A DNA stretch of 47,570 nt from Gammaproteobacteria bacterium (GTDB lineage Bacteria > Pseudomonadota > Gammaproteobacteria > Thiohalomonadales > Thiohalomonadaceae), in assembly GCA_003252455.1 (NCBI GenBank), contig QKED01000098.1, positions 1 to 47,570 on the forward strand, in the 5' to 3' direction. Positions 22,019-29,268 of this stretch are shown here, piece after piece (the first letter of the stretch is position 1; each line of letters begins with the position of its first letter). The notes under the pieces were generated by a model. That model was given only the letters and a program-made list of their open reading frames with translations, ran no database searches and was not told the DNA's origin. The translations under genes were made by a program, and so were the position numbers.

Positions 22019-22111
22019 GGACCGGGCACGAAGACCCGGTCCGGGGACGCCCTCGACCTGCCACAGTCGAGGTATTGGGTCACCGCTGTCTGGCCCGGTG
22101 GCTGCAGCGGT
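22019..22111. other. Three consecutive stem-loops in a 93-bp stretch
   Basis: Three GC-rich inverted repeats follow one another. The first is GGACCGGG / CCCGGTCC (22019-22026 / 22035-22042). The second is CCTCGAC / GTCGAGG (22051-22057 / 22066-22072). The third is ACCGCTG / CAGCGGT (22082-22088 / 22105-22111), followed on the plus strand by TTGCTTTGTT. The third may terminate the MlaC-like gene. Together they could also form the 3' untranslated part of the convergent miniprotein transcript, or a small structured RNA. Confidence 0.5.
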
Positions 22112-22118
22112 TGCTTTG

Positions 22119-22235
22119 TTAGGATTGAAACTGTTGGCCGTCGCAACCGCGTCTCACACAGGCGCCGACCACGGCGGCTGCGGAGATGATGGCGTAGAGC
22201 ATGCCGACCAGCGTCAAGGCGTCGAATGAAGCCAT
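22119..22235 (-). CDS. 38-residue single-pass membrane miniprotein
   Basis: The short frame beginning MASFDALTLVGMLYAIISAA has a strong Shine-Dalgarno (GGAGGT five bases before the ATG). One hydrophobic helix spans about residues 7-27, followed by CVRRGCDGQQFQS. The two cysteines flank a basic RR pair. A longer frame exists upstream, but the ribosome site and composition favour the ATG at 22235. It resembles in size the small subunits of membrane complexes, but I recognise no family. An AT-rich leader with paired TACTGTA motifs lies upstream. Confidence 0.6.
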   Translation of the reverse strand: MASFDALTLVGMLYAIISAAAVVGACVRRGCDGQQFQS

Positions 22236-22269
22236 GTGCACCTCCGTGAGTGGATGGTTGCCTCGCTGA

Positions 22270-22307
22270 CTACTGTATGGTTTGAAGTATATTAGTACAT
22301 ACTGTAG
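22270..22307. promoter_or_regulatory. Paired TACTGTA inverted motif upstream of the miniprotein
   Basis: CTACTGTATG at 22270-22279 and CATACTGTAG at 22298-22307 form an imperfect inverted repeat, with one mismatch in the half-sites and 28 bp between centres. Between them, on the minus strand, TATACT (22291-22286) could be a -10. The arrangement would suit a dimeric repressor. It does not fit the LexA consensus. Confidence 0.35.
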
Positions 22308-22483
22308 TAGGAATTTTCGGACAGCGTTCACGCTATTGGGCGCCTATTGTTACTTTTTTCTGATATTTCCTCGGCTGATAATCATTCCGCCCCCATCTTG
22401 TCACCACAGGTGAGTCCGCCCAGGCGCCACGCGAGGCGCGCCGAGAACGGCCCCTGCCACAGCCCTGAGACCGGGAGAACTCC

Positions 22484-23563
22484 ATGCGCGAAACCCCCTC
22501 CAACCTGCCCATCGGCCAGCGCCTGCGCCGTGAGGCGCAGCGTGTGATCCGCCTCTATGCCCCCTCGACCCTGCGTGAGAAGGGGCTGTGGTGGTCGCTC
22601 GGTCTGCTTTGTGGCACCTATATCCTGGTGGTGACCCTGCTCTCGTTCATCTGGAGCCAGGAGCCCCCCCCCTTCAGTGTGGTCGAGGTGGCCGAGCGCG
22701 AGGCGCAGGCCAATGGAGGCCCGGTGGTCACTGGGTACGCCACCACAGCGACCACCATCGCCCTGGCCGAGACCCTGCTCGACAAGCCCGGCGGCTACCT
22801 CTCCAACGATCAGACCCCCCCCGGGGCTTGGCTCGACAATATCCCCAACTGGGAGTTCGGTGTGCTGGTACAGGTACGCGACATGGCCCGCTCCCTGCGC
22901 AACGACTTCAGCCGCTCGCAGACCCAATCCCTGGAGGAGTTGGACCTGGCCGAGGCGGAGCCCAATTTCAACTTCCCCAATGACTCTTGGATGCTGCCGC
23001 CCACCGAGGGGGAGTATCGCAAGGGCATCGCACAGCTGCGCCACTACCTGCAGCGGCTCAACGATAAGGATGAGAAAGATGCCCAGTTCTACGCCCGTGC
23101 CGACAACCTGGTGAGCTGGTTGGCGGTGGTGGAGAAGCGCCTCGGTAGCCTCTCGCAGCGCCTCTCCGCCAGCGTCGGGCAGATGCGTCTGAATACCGAC
23201 CTGGCCGGTGACAGTGCCGCCACCCAGGCCACCACAGGGCAGGCGCTACAGGAGGTGAAGACGCCCTGGATGGAGCTGGACGACGTCTTCTACGAGGCGC
23301 GGGGCCACACCTATGCACTCATCCACCTGTTGCGTGCCATCGAGCGTGACTTTGCCCAGGTACTGCAGAAGAAGAACGCCTTGGTCAGCCTGCGCCAGAT
23401 CATCCGTGAACTGGAGGCGACCCAGGAGACGGTATGGAGTCCGATAATCCTCAACGGTAGCGGCTTTGGCCTGGTGGCCAACCACTCGCTGGTGATGGCC
23501 TCCTACATCTCCAAGGCCAACGCCGCGATCATCGACCTGAAAAATCTCCTTACTCAGGGCTGA
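22484..23563 (+). CDS. DUF2333 family inner-membrane protein
   Basis: 359-residue protein with an N-terminal cytoplasmic stretch of about 33 residues and one transmembrane helix at about residues 34-58 (LWWSLGLLCGTYILVVTLLSF). A large periplasmic helical domain follows. The phrases GYLSNDQTPPGAWLDNIPNWEFGVLVQVRDMARSLRNDFSRSQSQ-like and FNFPNDSWMLPPTEGEYRKG fit the DUF2333 family found in gammaproteobacteria, whose function is not established. GGGAGA precedes the ATG. It is convergent with the hemerythrin gene, and the two stop codons lie 10 bp apart. Confidence 0.85.
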   Translation: MRETPSNLPIGQRLRREAQRVIRLYAPSTLREKGLWWSLGLLCGTYILVVTLLSFIWSQEPPPFSVVEVAEREAQANGGPVVTGYATTATTIALAETLLDKPGGYLSNDQTPPGAWLDNIPNWEFGVLVQVRDMARSLRNDFSRSQTQSLEELDLAEAEPNFNFPNDSWMLPPTEGEYRKGIAQLRHYLQRLNDKDEKDAQFYARADNLVSWLAVVEKRLGSLSQRLSASVGQMRLNTDLAGDSAATQATTGQALQEVKTPWMELDDVFYEARGHTYALIHLLRAIERDFAQVLQKKNALVSLRQIIRELEATQETVWSPIILNGSGFGLVANHSLVMASYISKANAAIIDLKNLLTQG

Positions 23564-23578
23564 GGGCCCCACCTCAGC
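23559..23578. other. Palindrome covering both stop codons of convergent genes
   Basis: GCTGAGG / CCTCAGC (23559-23565 / 23572-23578) is a 7-bp stem with a 6-base loop. The TGA of the DUF2333 gene lies in the left arm, and the TGA of the hemerythrin gene lies, in reverse, in the right arm. No T-run follows either side, so it is at most a weak bidirectional terminator. Confidence 0.5.
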
Positions 23579-24434
23579 GTTGATGCACGCTGAAGAGGCG
23601 GATGATGTCCAGGCGGATGCGACTGGAGTGCTCGCGCAACTCCTGGCGCAGCAGCGCCTGGGCCTCGCGCTTCTTTCCCCCTTGATGGAGCCGGACGATC
23701 TCACCGGCGCAGCGGTGAAACGCGCGGTGGTGGCTGTCCAGCTCAGCAAGCTCCGGGATCGCCGACATCTCCCCCTGGGTCTGCGCCTTGATCCAGTTAC
23801 CGAGCATGCACTGGTCGTGGGCCCCCACCTTCTCCGCGTTGAATGTCTCGCGGTTCTGCCCCTCCAATAGGGCGCCGAGCTGCTTGTTCCACTCGGCATG
23901 GGCGTCGATGGCGTGGCGCATGTCGATGCCGTCCAGATGCAGGCCGCTCTCCACCACCTCCTCCCCACGCTCGAAGATGGCGTTGATGTTGTGGAACAGG
24001 CTGCTGAAGCGCCCCATCAGCCCCTTGCGCTGGTGGCGACGCAGGTAGTCGGCGTACTGGTGGTCGATCACCTTGATGTGCGTGATCAGCCACTCGTTGA
24101 GGAACGACAGCAGGTCGAGGTCGATGCGCTTGCCGCGCCTCAGGTCGCGCCCGGCCGACTCGATCTTGTGCACAAACATACGGTGCTGCTGGATGTGTCC
24201 CTCCAGCTCCGGGTAATCCCCCATGCGCATCAGCGCCTCCTCGGCGATGAAGTGGCTGTGGGTGTAGTTGTGCAGCTGTTCGAGCAGCTGTCCGACCATC
24301 TCTTGGCTCTTGCCCTCCATCTCCGCGCGCCAGAGGTGGTTGATACACGCAAACAGTCCCTTGTGCTGATCGTCCACTTCCGGGAGGTCGATGCTGTACT
24401 CCGCGCTCCAGATCACCAGATTCATCTCGCTCAT
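23574..24434 (-). CDS. Bacteriohemerythrin fused to a CZB domain
   Basis: 286-residue soluble protein. Residues 1-135 form a hemerythrin domain with the complete di-iron ligand set H24, H61, E65, H80, H84, H119 and D124, so oxygen (or NO) binding at a diiron site is expected. Residues about 165-280 match the chemoreceptor zinc-binding (CZB) pattern, with HAEWNKQLGALLEG, CMLGNWIKA and HHRAFHRCAGEIV supplying His/Cys ligands. CZB domains usually sit on chemoreceptors or diguanylate cyclases and sense zinc or oxidants; here there is no methyl-accepting or cyclase module. Start chosen at the ATG 24434, 8 bases after GAGGAG; the GTG at 24443 is an alternative. Confidence 0.9.
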   Translation of the reverse strand: MSEMNLVIWSAEYSIDLPEVDDQHKGLFACINHLWRAEMEGKSQEMVGQLLEQLHNYTHSHFIAEEALMRMGDYPELEGHIQQHRMFVHKIESAGRDLRRGKRIDLDLLSFLNEWLITHIKVIDHQYADYLRRHQRKGLMGRFSSLFHNINAIFERGEEVVESGLHLDGIDMRHAIDAHAEWNKQLGALLEGQNRETFNAEKVGAHDQCMLGNWIKAQTQGEMSAIPELAELDSHHRAFHRCAGEIVRLHQGGKKREAQALLRQELREHSSRIRLDIIRLFSVHQR

Positions 24435-24627
24435 CACCCACACTCCTCTCCAGACCCGCTGTCGTTTAACCTACAAAATAACTCCACCATTGACAGATTG
24501 TGGCGAAAGGTTACGCCGCAATAGGAAAGAACGCATAGAGGGTGCCAACTCGGCGGGGCGGGGGCGAAACGGCGTGCGCGATCGCACAGGCCGTCTCACC
24601 TGGACGATAGGCGGTCGATGGGAGGCC

Positions 24628-24660
24628 GTGTCCACACCCTGTCGTGGGTGGTGTGGACAC
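24628..24660 (-). terminator. Hairpin after the DUF349 gene
   Basis: 10-bp perfect stem GTGTCCACAC / GTGTGGACAC (24628-24637 / 24651-24660) immediately downstream of the DUF349 stop. No T-run follows on the minus strand, so termination may be weak, or this may protect the mRNA 3' end. Confidence 0.5.
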
Positions 24661-24668
24661 AGCGGGGG

Positions 24669-27563
24669 TTAGACGTTGGGCGGTACCAGGGCGGTGAGGG
24701 CCTTGGCGAAGCGCTCGGCCAGGGACGCATCGGTCGGGGTGAGCGGGCTGGTGGTGTACCACTCGCGTTGCACCGCCTCGCACTCCTCGGTCGAGTCGAG
24801 CTGCCCCTGGGCCATGGCCTGGCTGAGGCGGTCGACCTGATAGGCCATACGTGCCTGTGCCGCCTCGGCGGGGGAGTCGACGCCGGCGAGGATCTCCATG
24901 CGCAGACAGAGCTGCTCGCGCAGGGCGCGCACCTGGGCCAGCTCCTCTGTGCTGTAACCCTGCCCCTCGATAGCGGCGGCGAGGCGCCGGAAGCGCGCCT
25001 CGGCAGCGGCCTGGTTGGCCTCGCCGCTGAGGGCCGGGAGCGCCGCGCGGGCGTCGGCCAGCGCGTCGAGGCTCAGCGCCTCACCGCCGAGCAGGCGCTG
25101 TTCGAGGCTGGCGGCAAGGGCGGCATGCGCCGCCAAATGGCCGAACTGCTCACGAGCGAAGGCACCGCGCAGTGCGTCGGCGCGCTCACTCAGGGCCTGC
25201 TCGGCGTCGCGTAGGGTCTGATTGGCCTCGCGACCGCTGCCCTTGGGTACCGGCCCCACCTCGTTGTAGGCATCGCGCAGCCGCCCCATCTCCTGTTCGG
25301 CCTGACGCAGGCCCGCGTAGTCGCACCCGAGTAGCCCCTTGGCCTCCTCGGCGAGCGCCTGCTTGCGCGCCAGGTTCTCCTCCAGCTCTCGCTGCTCGGC
25401 GTTGCGCTGTTCACGGCGACGGCCATAGACGCCATCGACCGCCTCCTTGAAGCGTTGCCAGAGCTCGTTCTCCTCCTTGCGCCGACCGGTCACCGTCGTG
25501 ACCCACTGCGACTGCAGCTCGCGCACCCGCTCGATGGCGGCCTGCACATCCTCCAGCTCCATCAGTTTTTCGACCTGCTCGATGAGCCCCTCGCGCAGGC
25601 GCCGGTTGCGCTTGCGTTCGCCATCGAGGCGATCACGGTAGCTCGCCAGATAGCCGTCGAAGCGCTGATCGAGTTGGCGGCGCGCCTTGCGCTCCACCGG
25701 CCCGAGTCCGTGCCACTGGTTGAGCAGGTCGCGCTCGGCGCGCACCGCCTGCTTCCAGTCGATCGCCTTCCAGTCGATCGCCTCCAGCTGGGCCTCCAGG
25801 CGGTCGAGGAACTCACCGCGTAGCACGGCATTCTGGCGACGCTGCTCGGCGAGCTGCGCCTCGTGCGCCTTGACCGGGATGTAGGCGCGGTGTCCCGCCT
25901 CCTGGAAGCGGTTCCAGAGGCGCTTGTCGGCGGCGTTGCCGCCCGCCTCTAGCGCCTTCCACTGTACCTGCAGTGCCTTCACTTGCTCGGCCAGCGCCTC
26001 GGCGGGGAGGTCGGAGCTGGCCAGCCCATCCATCTCGGCGATGAGCCTCTCGCGCTCGCGGTCGGCGGCCCACTTGCGCCAGTCGCGCAGTTGGCGCACC
26101 TCGGCGGAGAGCTCGCGGAAGCGCTCCTCCAGTGGCAGCAGACGCCCCTTGGGGGTCTCCATCTCGGTGAGGTCACGCAGGCGCGACTGCACCTTGTCGT
26201 GCAGCGGGGTGGCTTGGCTCGCGGCCCCCTCCTCGATGGCGGCGGCGAGTGCATCGAGCAGCGTGGGGAGTTCGGCGAGGCGCTGCTCCATCTGCCCCCC
26301 CTGTAGTTCGATGCGCGCGCTGAGTTCCGCCTCGGCGTTGGCGAAGGCCTGGGCGAGCGTCTCGTGCCCCTTGGGCAGGTCGAGCTTGCGCCACTGGCCG
26401 CGCAGCTTCTCCAACCGGCCACGACCGATCGGTCGCTCCTGGGCCAGTAGGGTCTGGGCCTCCTCCACCAGGTGCTCGGCCTGGTGACGATTGCGCCCCG
26501 CCTCCTGACGGGCGTCGAGGAGCTGGCGGACGGCCTGGGCGAGGGTGCGATAGCGCTGCTGGTAGTCGCGCTCCTCGGCCGCTGGTAGTTCGCCGGTGTT
26601 GCGCCAGAGGGTCTGGGCGTGCTCGAACTGGTGGTCGAAGGCCTGACCCTGCTCCGGGGTGGTGGCCTGTAACGGGCGCAGCTGGCTCTCCAGCTGTGTC
26701 AGCGCGCTGAGGGCCGCGTCGCGGGCCTCACGGATGGGGCTGTAGTGGCTCTCCGCCTCGGCCTGGGCCTGGCGCGCGGCGAGGTGGCCCTGGTAGGCGT
26801 CGAGAAAGCGGGCGTGCAGCTCGCGGTAGCGCTCGGCGAGGGCCAGATCGACCACTTCGAGACTCTCCTGCCACTGCTGCTCCAAGTGGTCGAGGGTCGC
26901 CTTGTCATGCTCCCAGGTGGCCTGCTTGCCGAGCTGGGCGAGGCGCTCGACCACCGATTCGGCCTGGGCGCGCAGCTGGCGCGGGCGCTCCTGGGACGCG
27001 TGGTGGGTGTCGAGGCGCTCCTTGGCGATACGGCTCACCTGTTTGTCACGCTTGCGCGCCTCGCGGAAGACCCGCTCCAGCACACTCGGCTCCTGCAGCC
27101 GCTCTACCGCCTTGCGCCGAATCGCCGCCACCCCGTCCCCCAGGGCGACATTGCCGAGTACCTGGGGGTCGTGACAGTGGTCGAGGGCCAGTTCGCGCAG
27201 CTCTACTTCACGGCCCTTCTCGGCCAGATACTCCATCAGCGCGCCATCCTGTGGGCGGCGCTTGGCCACCGCCAGCCGCTGCTCGAACCCCGCGTCGCCG
27301 CGCTCACCGGCCACCACGCTGCGCAGCTGTAGCTGGGCGTAGTCGCGCGTGCCGTTGTCGCTGTTGCGTTCGGCCAACTGCATCAGCAGGTCGAGGCGGT
27401 CGATCTTGCGGATCGCCAGACGGCGCAGGTTGGGCGAGGGGTCGTTCCAGGCGATCTCGGTGAGGACCTCCAGGTCGCGCGGGCCCAGGTCGTTGATCGC
27501 CTGAATCCGGACCTCAGGGTCTTTATGCTGCCATTTGGGGCGAAAGAGGCGGGAAAATACCAT
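24669..27563 (-). CDS. DUF349 repeat protein
   Basis: 964-residue, highly charged, almost wholly helical cytoplasmic protein. The N-terminus (PEVRIQAINDLGPRDLEVLTEIAWNDP) looks HEAT-like. Long Glu/Arg/Gln-rich coiled-coil segments follow, with recurring LW-x-RF-(K/Q)-EA units such as LWNRFQEAGHRAYIPVKAH and LWQRFKEAVDGVYGRRREQ, which are typical of DUF349 repeats. No enzymatic motif is seen. The family's role is not established. The ATG at 27563 follows a weak ribosome site. It stands alone between the hemerythrin gene and the proline-rich exported protein. Confidence 0.88.
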   Translation of the reverse strand: MVFSRLFRPKWQHKDPEVRIQAINDLGPRDLEVLTEIAWNDPSPNLRRLAIRKIDRLDLLMQLAERNSDNGTRDYAQLQLRSVVAGERGDAGFEQRLAVAKRRPQDGALMEYLAEKGREVELRELALDHCHDPQVLGNVALGDGVAAIRRKAVERLQEPSVLERVFREARKRDKQVSRIAKERLDTHHASQERPRQLRAQAESVVERLAQLGKQATWEHDKATLDHLEQQWQESLEVVDLALAERYRELHARFLDAYQGHLAARQAQAEAESHYSPIREARDAALSALTQLESQLRPLQATTPEQGQAFDHQFEHAQTLWRNTGELPAAEERDYQQRYRTLAQAVRQLLDARQEAGRNRHQAEHLVEEAQTLLAQERPIGRGRLEKLRGQWRKLDLPKGHETLAQAFANAEAELSARIELQGGQMEQRLAELPTLLDALAAAIEEGAASQATPLHDKVQSRLRDLTEMETPKGRLLPLEERFRELSAEVRQLRDWRKWAADRERERLIAEMDGLASSDLPAEALAEQVKALQVQWKALEAGGNAADKRLWNRFQEAGHRAYIPVKAHEAQLAEQRRQNAVLRGEFLDRLEAQLEAIDWKAIDWKQAVRAERDLLNQWHGLGPVERKARRQLDQRFDGYLASYRDRLDGERKRNRRLREGLIEQVEKLMELEDVQAAIERVRELQSQWVTTVTGRRKEENELWQRFKEAVDGVYGRRREQRNAEQRELEENLARKQALAEEAKGLLGCDYAGLRQAEQEMGRLRDAYNEVGPVPKGSGREANQTLRDAEQALSERADALRGAFAREQFGHLAAHAALAASLEQRLLGGEALSLDALADARAALPALSGEANQAAAEARFRRLAAAIEGQGYSTEELAQVRALREQLCLRMEILAGVDSPAEAAQARMAYQVDRLSQAMAQGQLDSTEECEAVQREWYTTSPLTPTDASLAERFAKALTALVPPNV

Positions 27564-27700
27564 GAAAGTGTCTCTATCTGGTCGGTAAAGCGAGACCGGA
27601 CGGTCTGCCGTAGGCTGGGGCGGGATACACGGTCGCTATGTTAGCAGTTGTATATGGCGCTGGCACGGGGCCACGGTATATGTCGAGGGGGAGGCGAGGT

Positions 27701-27736
27701 GCGTGGAGAGGGGCGTGGAGAGGGGCGTGGAGAGGG
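27701..27736. repeat. Three tandem copies of a 12-bp repeat
   Basis: GCGTGGAGAGGG occurs three times head to tail at 27701-27712, 27713-27724 and 27725-27736, directly downstream of a terminator hairpin on the minus strand. It is purine-rich and non-coding. Such arrays can vary in copy number between strains. Confidence 0.85.
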
Positions 27737-27737
27737 C

Positions 27738-27765
27738 AAAAAAAACGGCCCCACAGAGGGGGCCG
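27738..27765 (-). terminator. Intrinsic terminator after the proline-rich exported protein
   Basis: On the minus strand, a 7-bp GC stem CGGCCCC / GGGGCCG with a 6-base loop is followed by eight T residues. It lies 41 bp downstream of the stop codon of the small exported protein. Confidence 0.9.
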
Positions 27766-27806
27766 AAACGCTCACTAAAGTGCAGGGAGTGGTGAAAGTG
27801 GGGGTA

Positions 27807-28256
27807 TTAGAAGGGGCGCGGGGGGCGCTCGCCGTTCTCCGGACGAGGTGGACGTGCACCCCCTTCGGGGCGCTCCGGGCGCGGCATCCCCTCGCTCCCT
27901 TCAGGGCGTTCGGGGCGTGGCATCTCCTCGCTGCCCTCGGGACGTGCAGGGCGTGCACCGGGCTCGGGGCGCGCGCTCTCCATCACGGCGGCGATCTCGG
28001 GGTTGGCCTCGTTGAAGCTGGCAATGGCGGCCTCGGCGTTGGCGCGGGCCTCCTCACGGGTCAGCTCACCGGCTTGGATGGCGGCCATATCGGCCTCGCG
28101 CTGGGCATCCATCTCACTACGGAAGGCATCGAGTGTGGCGATCTGAGCCTCGGTGAGGCCCAGCTCGGTGAGGTCCACCGGGGCGGCGTGCAGTACCAGC
28201 GGGCTGGAGAGGGCGAGGATCAAGGTGGCACGGGTCAAGAGTCGTTGGCTGAACAT
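27807..28256 (-). CDS. Small exported protein with Pro/Arg/Glu-rich repeat tail
   Basis: 149 residues: a signal peptide ends near LVLHA-APV (residue 25), then a helical charged domain spans about residues 27-92 (LTELGLTEAQIATLDAFRSEMDAQREAD...). A low-complexity tail follows from about residue 93, built of PRPERPEG-like units. LTEAQIATLDAFRSEMDAQ loosely recalls LTxxQ-type periplasmic proteins such as Spy/CpxP, but the similarity is too short for a firm call. AAGGAGT precedes the ATG. Monocistronic, with its own terminator. Function unknown. Confidence 0.75.
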   Translation of the reverse strand: MFSQRLLTRATLILALSSPLVLHAAPVDLTELGLTEAQIATLDAFRSEMDAQREADMAAIQAGELTREEARANAEAAIASFNEANPEIAAVMESARPEPGARPARPEGSEEMPRPERPEGSEGMPRPERPEGGARPPRPENGERPPRPF

Positions 28257-28378
28257 GGGTTACTCCTTGGCGGTCGGGTGGGGACTGGCGCTGCATATGG
28301 AATCTGCGACTACCGTGTGAATCAGGCTAGGTGGGAAAAATGCACACGTAAACCGCGTCGTGTCGATTTTGTGATGGA

Positions 28379-28418
28379 GTGTGAAAAATACCCACGCTTC
28401 CTTGCGAAAATTTCACAC
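28379..28418. promoter_or_regulatory. GTGTGAAA / TTTCACAC inverted repeat upstream of DUF6502 gene
   Basis: Two perfect 8-bp inverted half-sites (28379-28386 and 28411-28418), separated by 24 bp, lie 20 bp before the ATG of the DUF6502 gene. The 181-bp gap is AT-richer than its surroundings and also serves the divergent small exported protein. Position and symmetry fit an operator. Confidence 0.4.
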
Positions 28419-28437
28419 GTCTGCTGAGATAGGGCTC

Positions 28438-29268
28438 ATGAACGACGAAACGCCGCACAATCTCCGCCCACTGATCGGTGCCCTGCGCACCCTTCTACGG
28501 CCCCTTATCCGTCTGCTCTTGGCGCGTGGGCTCACCTATCCCATGCTGCTTGAGGAGCTCAAACGCCTCTACGTCGAGGCGGCGGATGTCGCCTTGGCCG
28601 ACTCTGGTCGGGCCCGCAACATGAGCGCGGTGAGCCTTGCCAGCGGTATCCATCGCAAGGACGTGAAGCGCCTACTCGAAAGCGATCAGGTCGATGAACG
28701 GGCCCCCAAGGGGGCGACACTGGGGGCGCGCATGTTCGGCGTCTGGTTGGGTGATGCGCGCTACCAGGACGCCCAAGGGCGCCCGTTGAGTCTGCCGCGC
28801 AACGGCCCCGACCCCAGCTTCGAGGCGCTGGTCGCCTCGGTGAATCGCGACGTGCGCCCGCGTGCAGTGTTGGAGGAGTGGCTGCGCCTCGGTTTGGTGG
28901 AGCTGAACGAGGAGAATCGCGTGGTGTTGTGCGAGGAGGCCTTCGTGCCGAGTCAGGCCGAGGAGGAGATGCTCTATTACTTTGGTCGTAACGTGCGCGA
29001 CCACATCGCCGCCGGCTGTCACAACCTCATCGATACCAGCGCCGACCCGTTGTTCGAACGCGCACTCTTCTACGACCGCCTCACCCCGGAGTCGCAGGCC
29101 AAGCTGCGTGCCGCCTCGCGTGAACAGGGCATGGCCCTGCTGCGCTCACTCAACCAGTTGGCCCACCACCTGGCCCAGCAAGACGAGGGCAAGGAGGGGG
29201 CCAATCGGCGTATCACCCTGGGCCTCTACTACTACCAGGAGCGTAGTGATGGGGAGCCCCATGCGTGA
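28438..29268 (+). CDS. DUF6502 family protein, likely DNA-binding
   Basis: 276-residue soluble protein. The N-terminal 70 residues (LARGLTYPMLLEELKRLYVEAA...MSAVSLASGIHRKDVKRLLES) read like a winged-helix or helix-turn-helix region. The remainder is helical, with DPSFEALVASVNRDVRPRAVLEEWLRLGLVE, and ends LGLYYYQER. This matches the DUF6502 family, which in my knowledge recurs beside DUF5666 proteins. Start set at ATG 28438 (MNDETPHN); upstream frame is open but non-coding. Its stop lies past the start codon of the next gene, so the two are translationally coupled. Regulatory function is an inference. Confidence 0.75.
   Translation: MNDETPHNLRPLIGALRTLLRPLIRLLLARGLTYPMLLEELKRLYVEAADVALADSGRARNMSAVSLASGIHRKDVKRLLESDQVDERAPKGATLGARMFGVWLGDARYQDAQGRPLSLPRNGPDPSFEALVASVNRDVRPRAVLEEWLRLGLVELNEENRVVLCEEAFVPSQAEEEMLYYFGRNVRDHIAAGCHNLIDTSADPLFERALFYDRLTPESQAKLRAASREQGMALLRSLNQLAHHLAQQDEGKEGANRRITLGLYYYQERSDGEPHA

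Noticed and set aside
22270-22307. LexA (SOS) box
   Set aside because: TACTGTA pairs are present, but the spacing does not fit CTGT-N8-ACAG.
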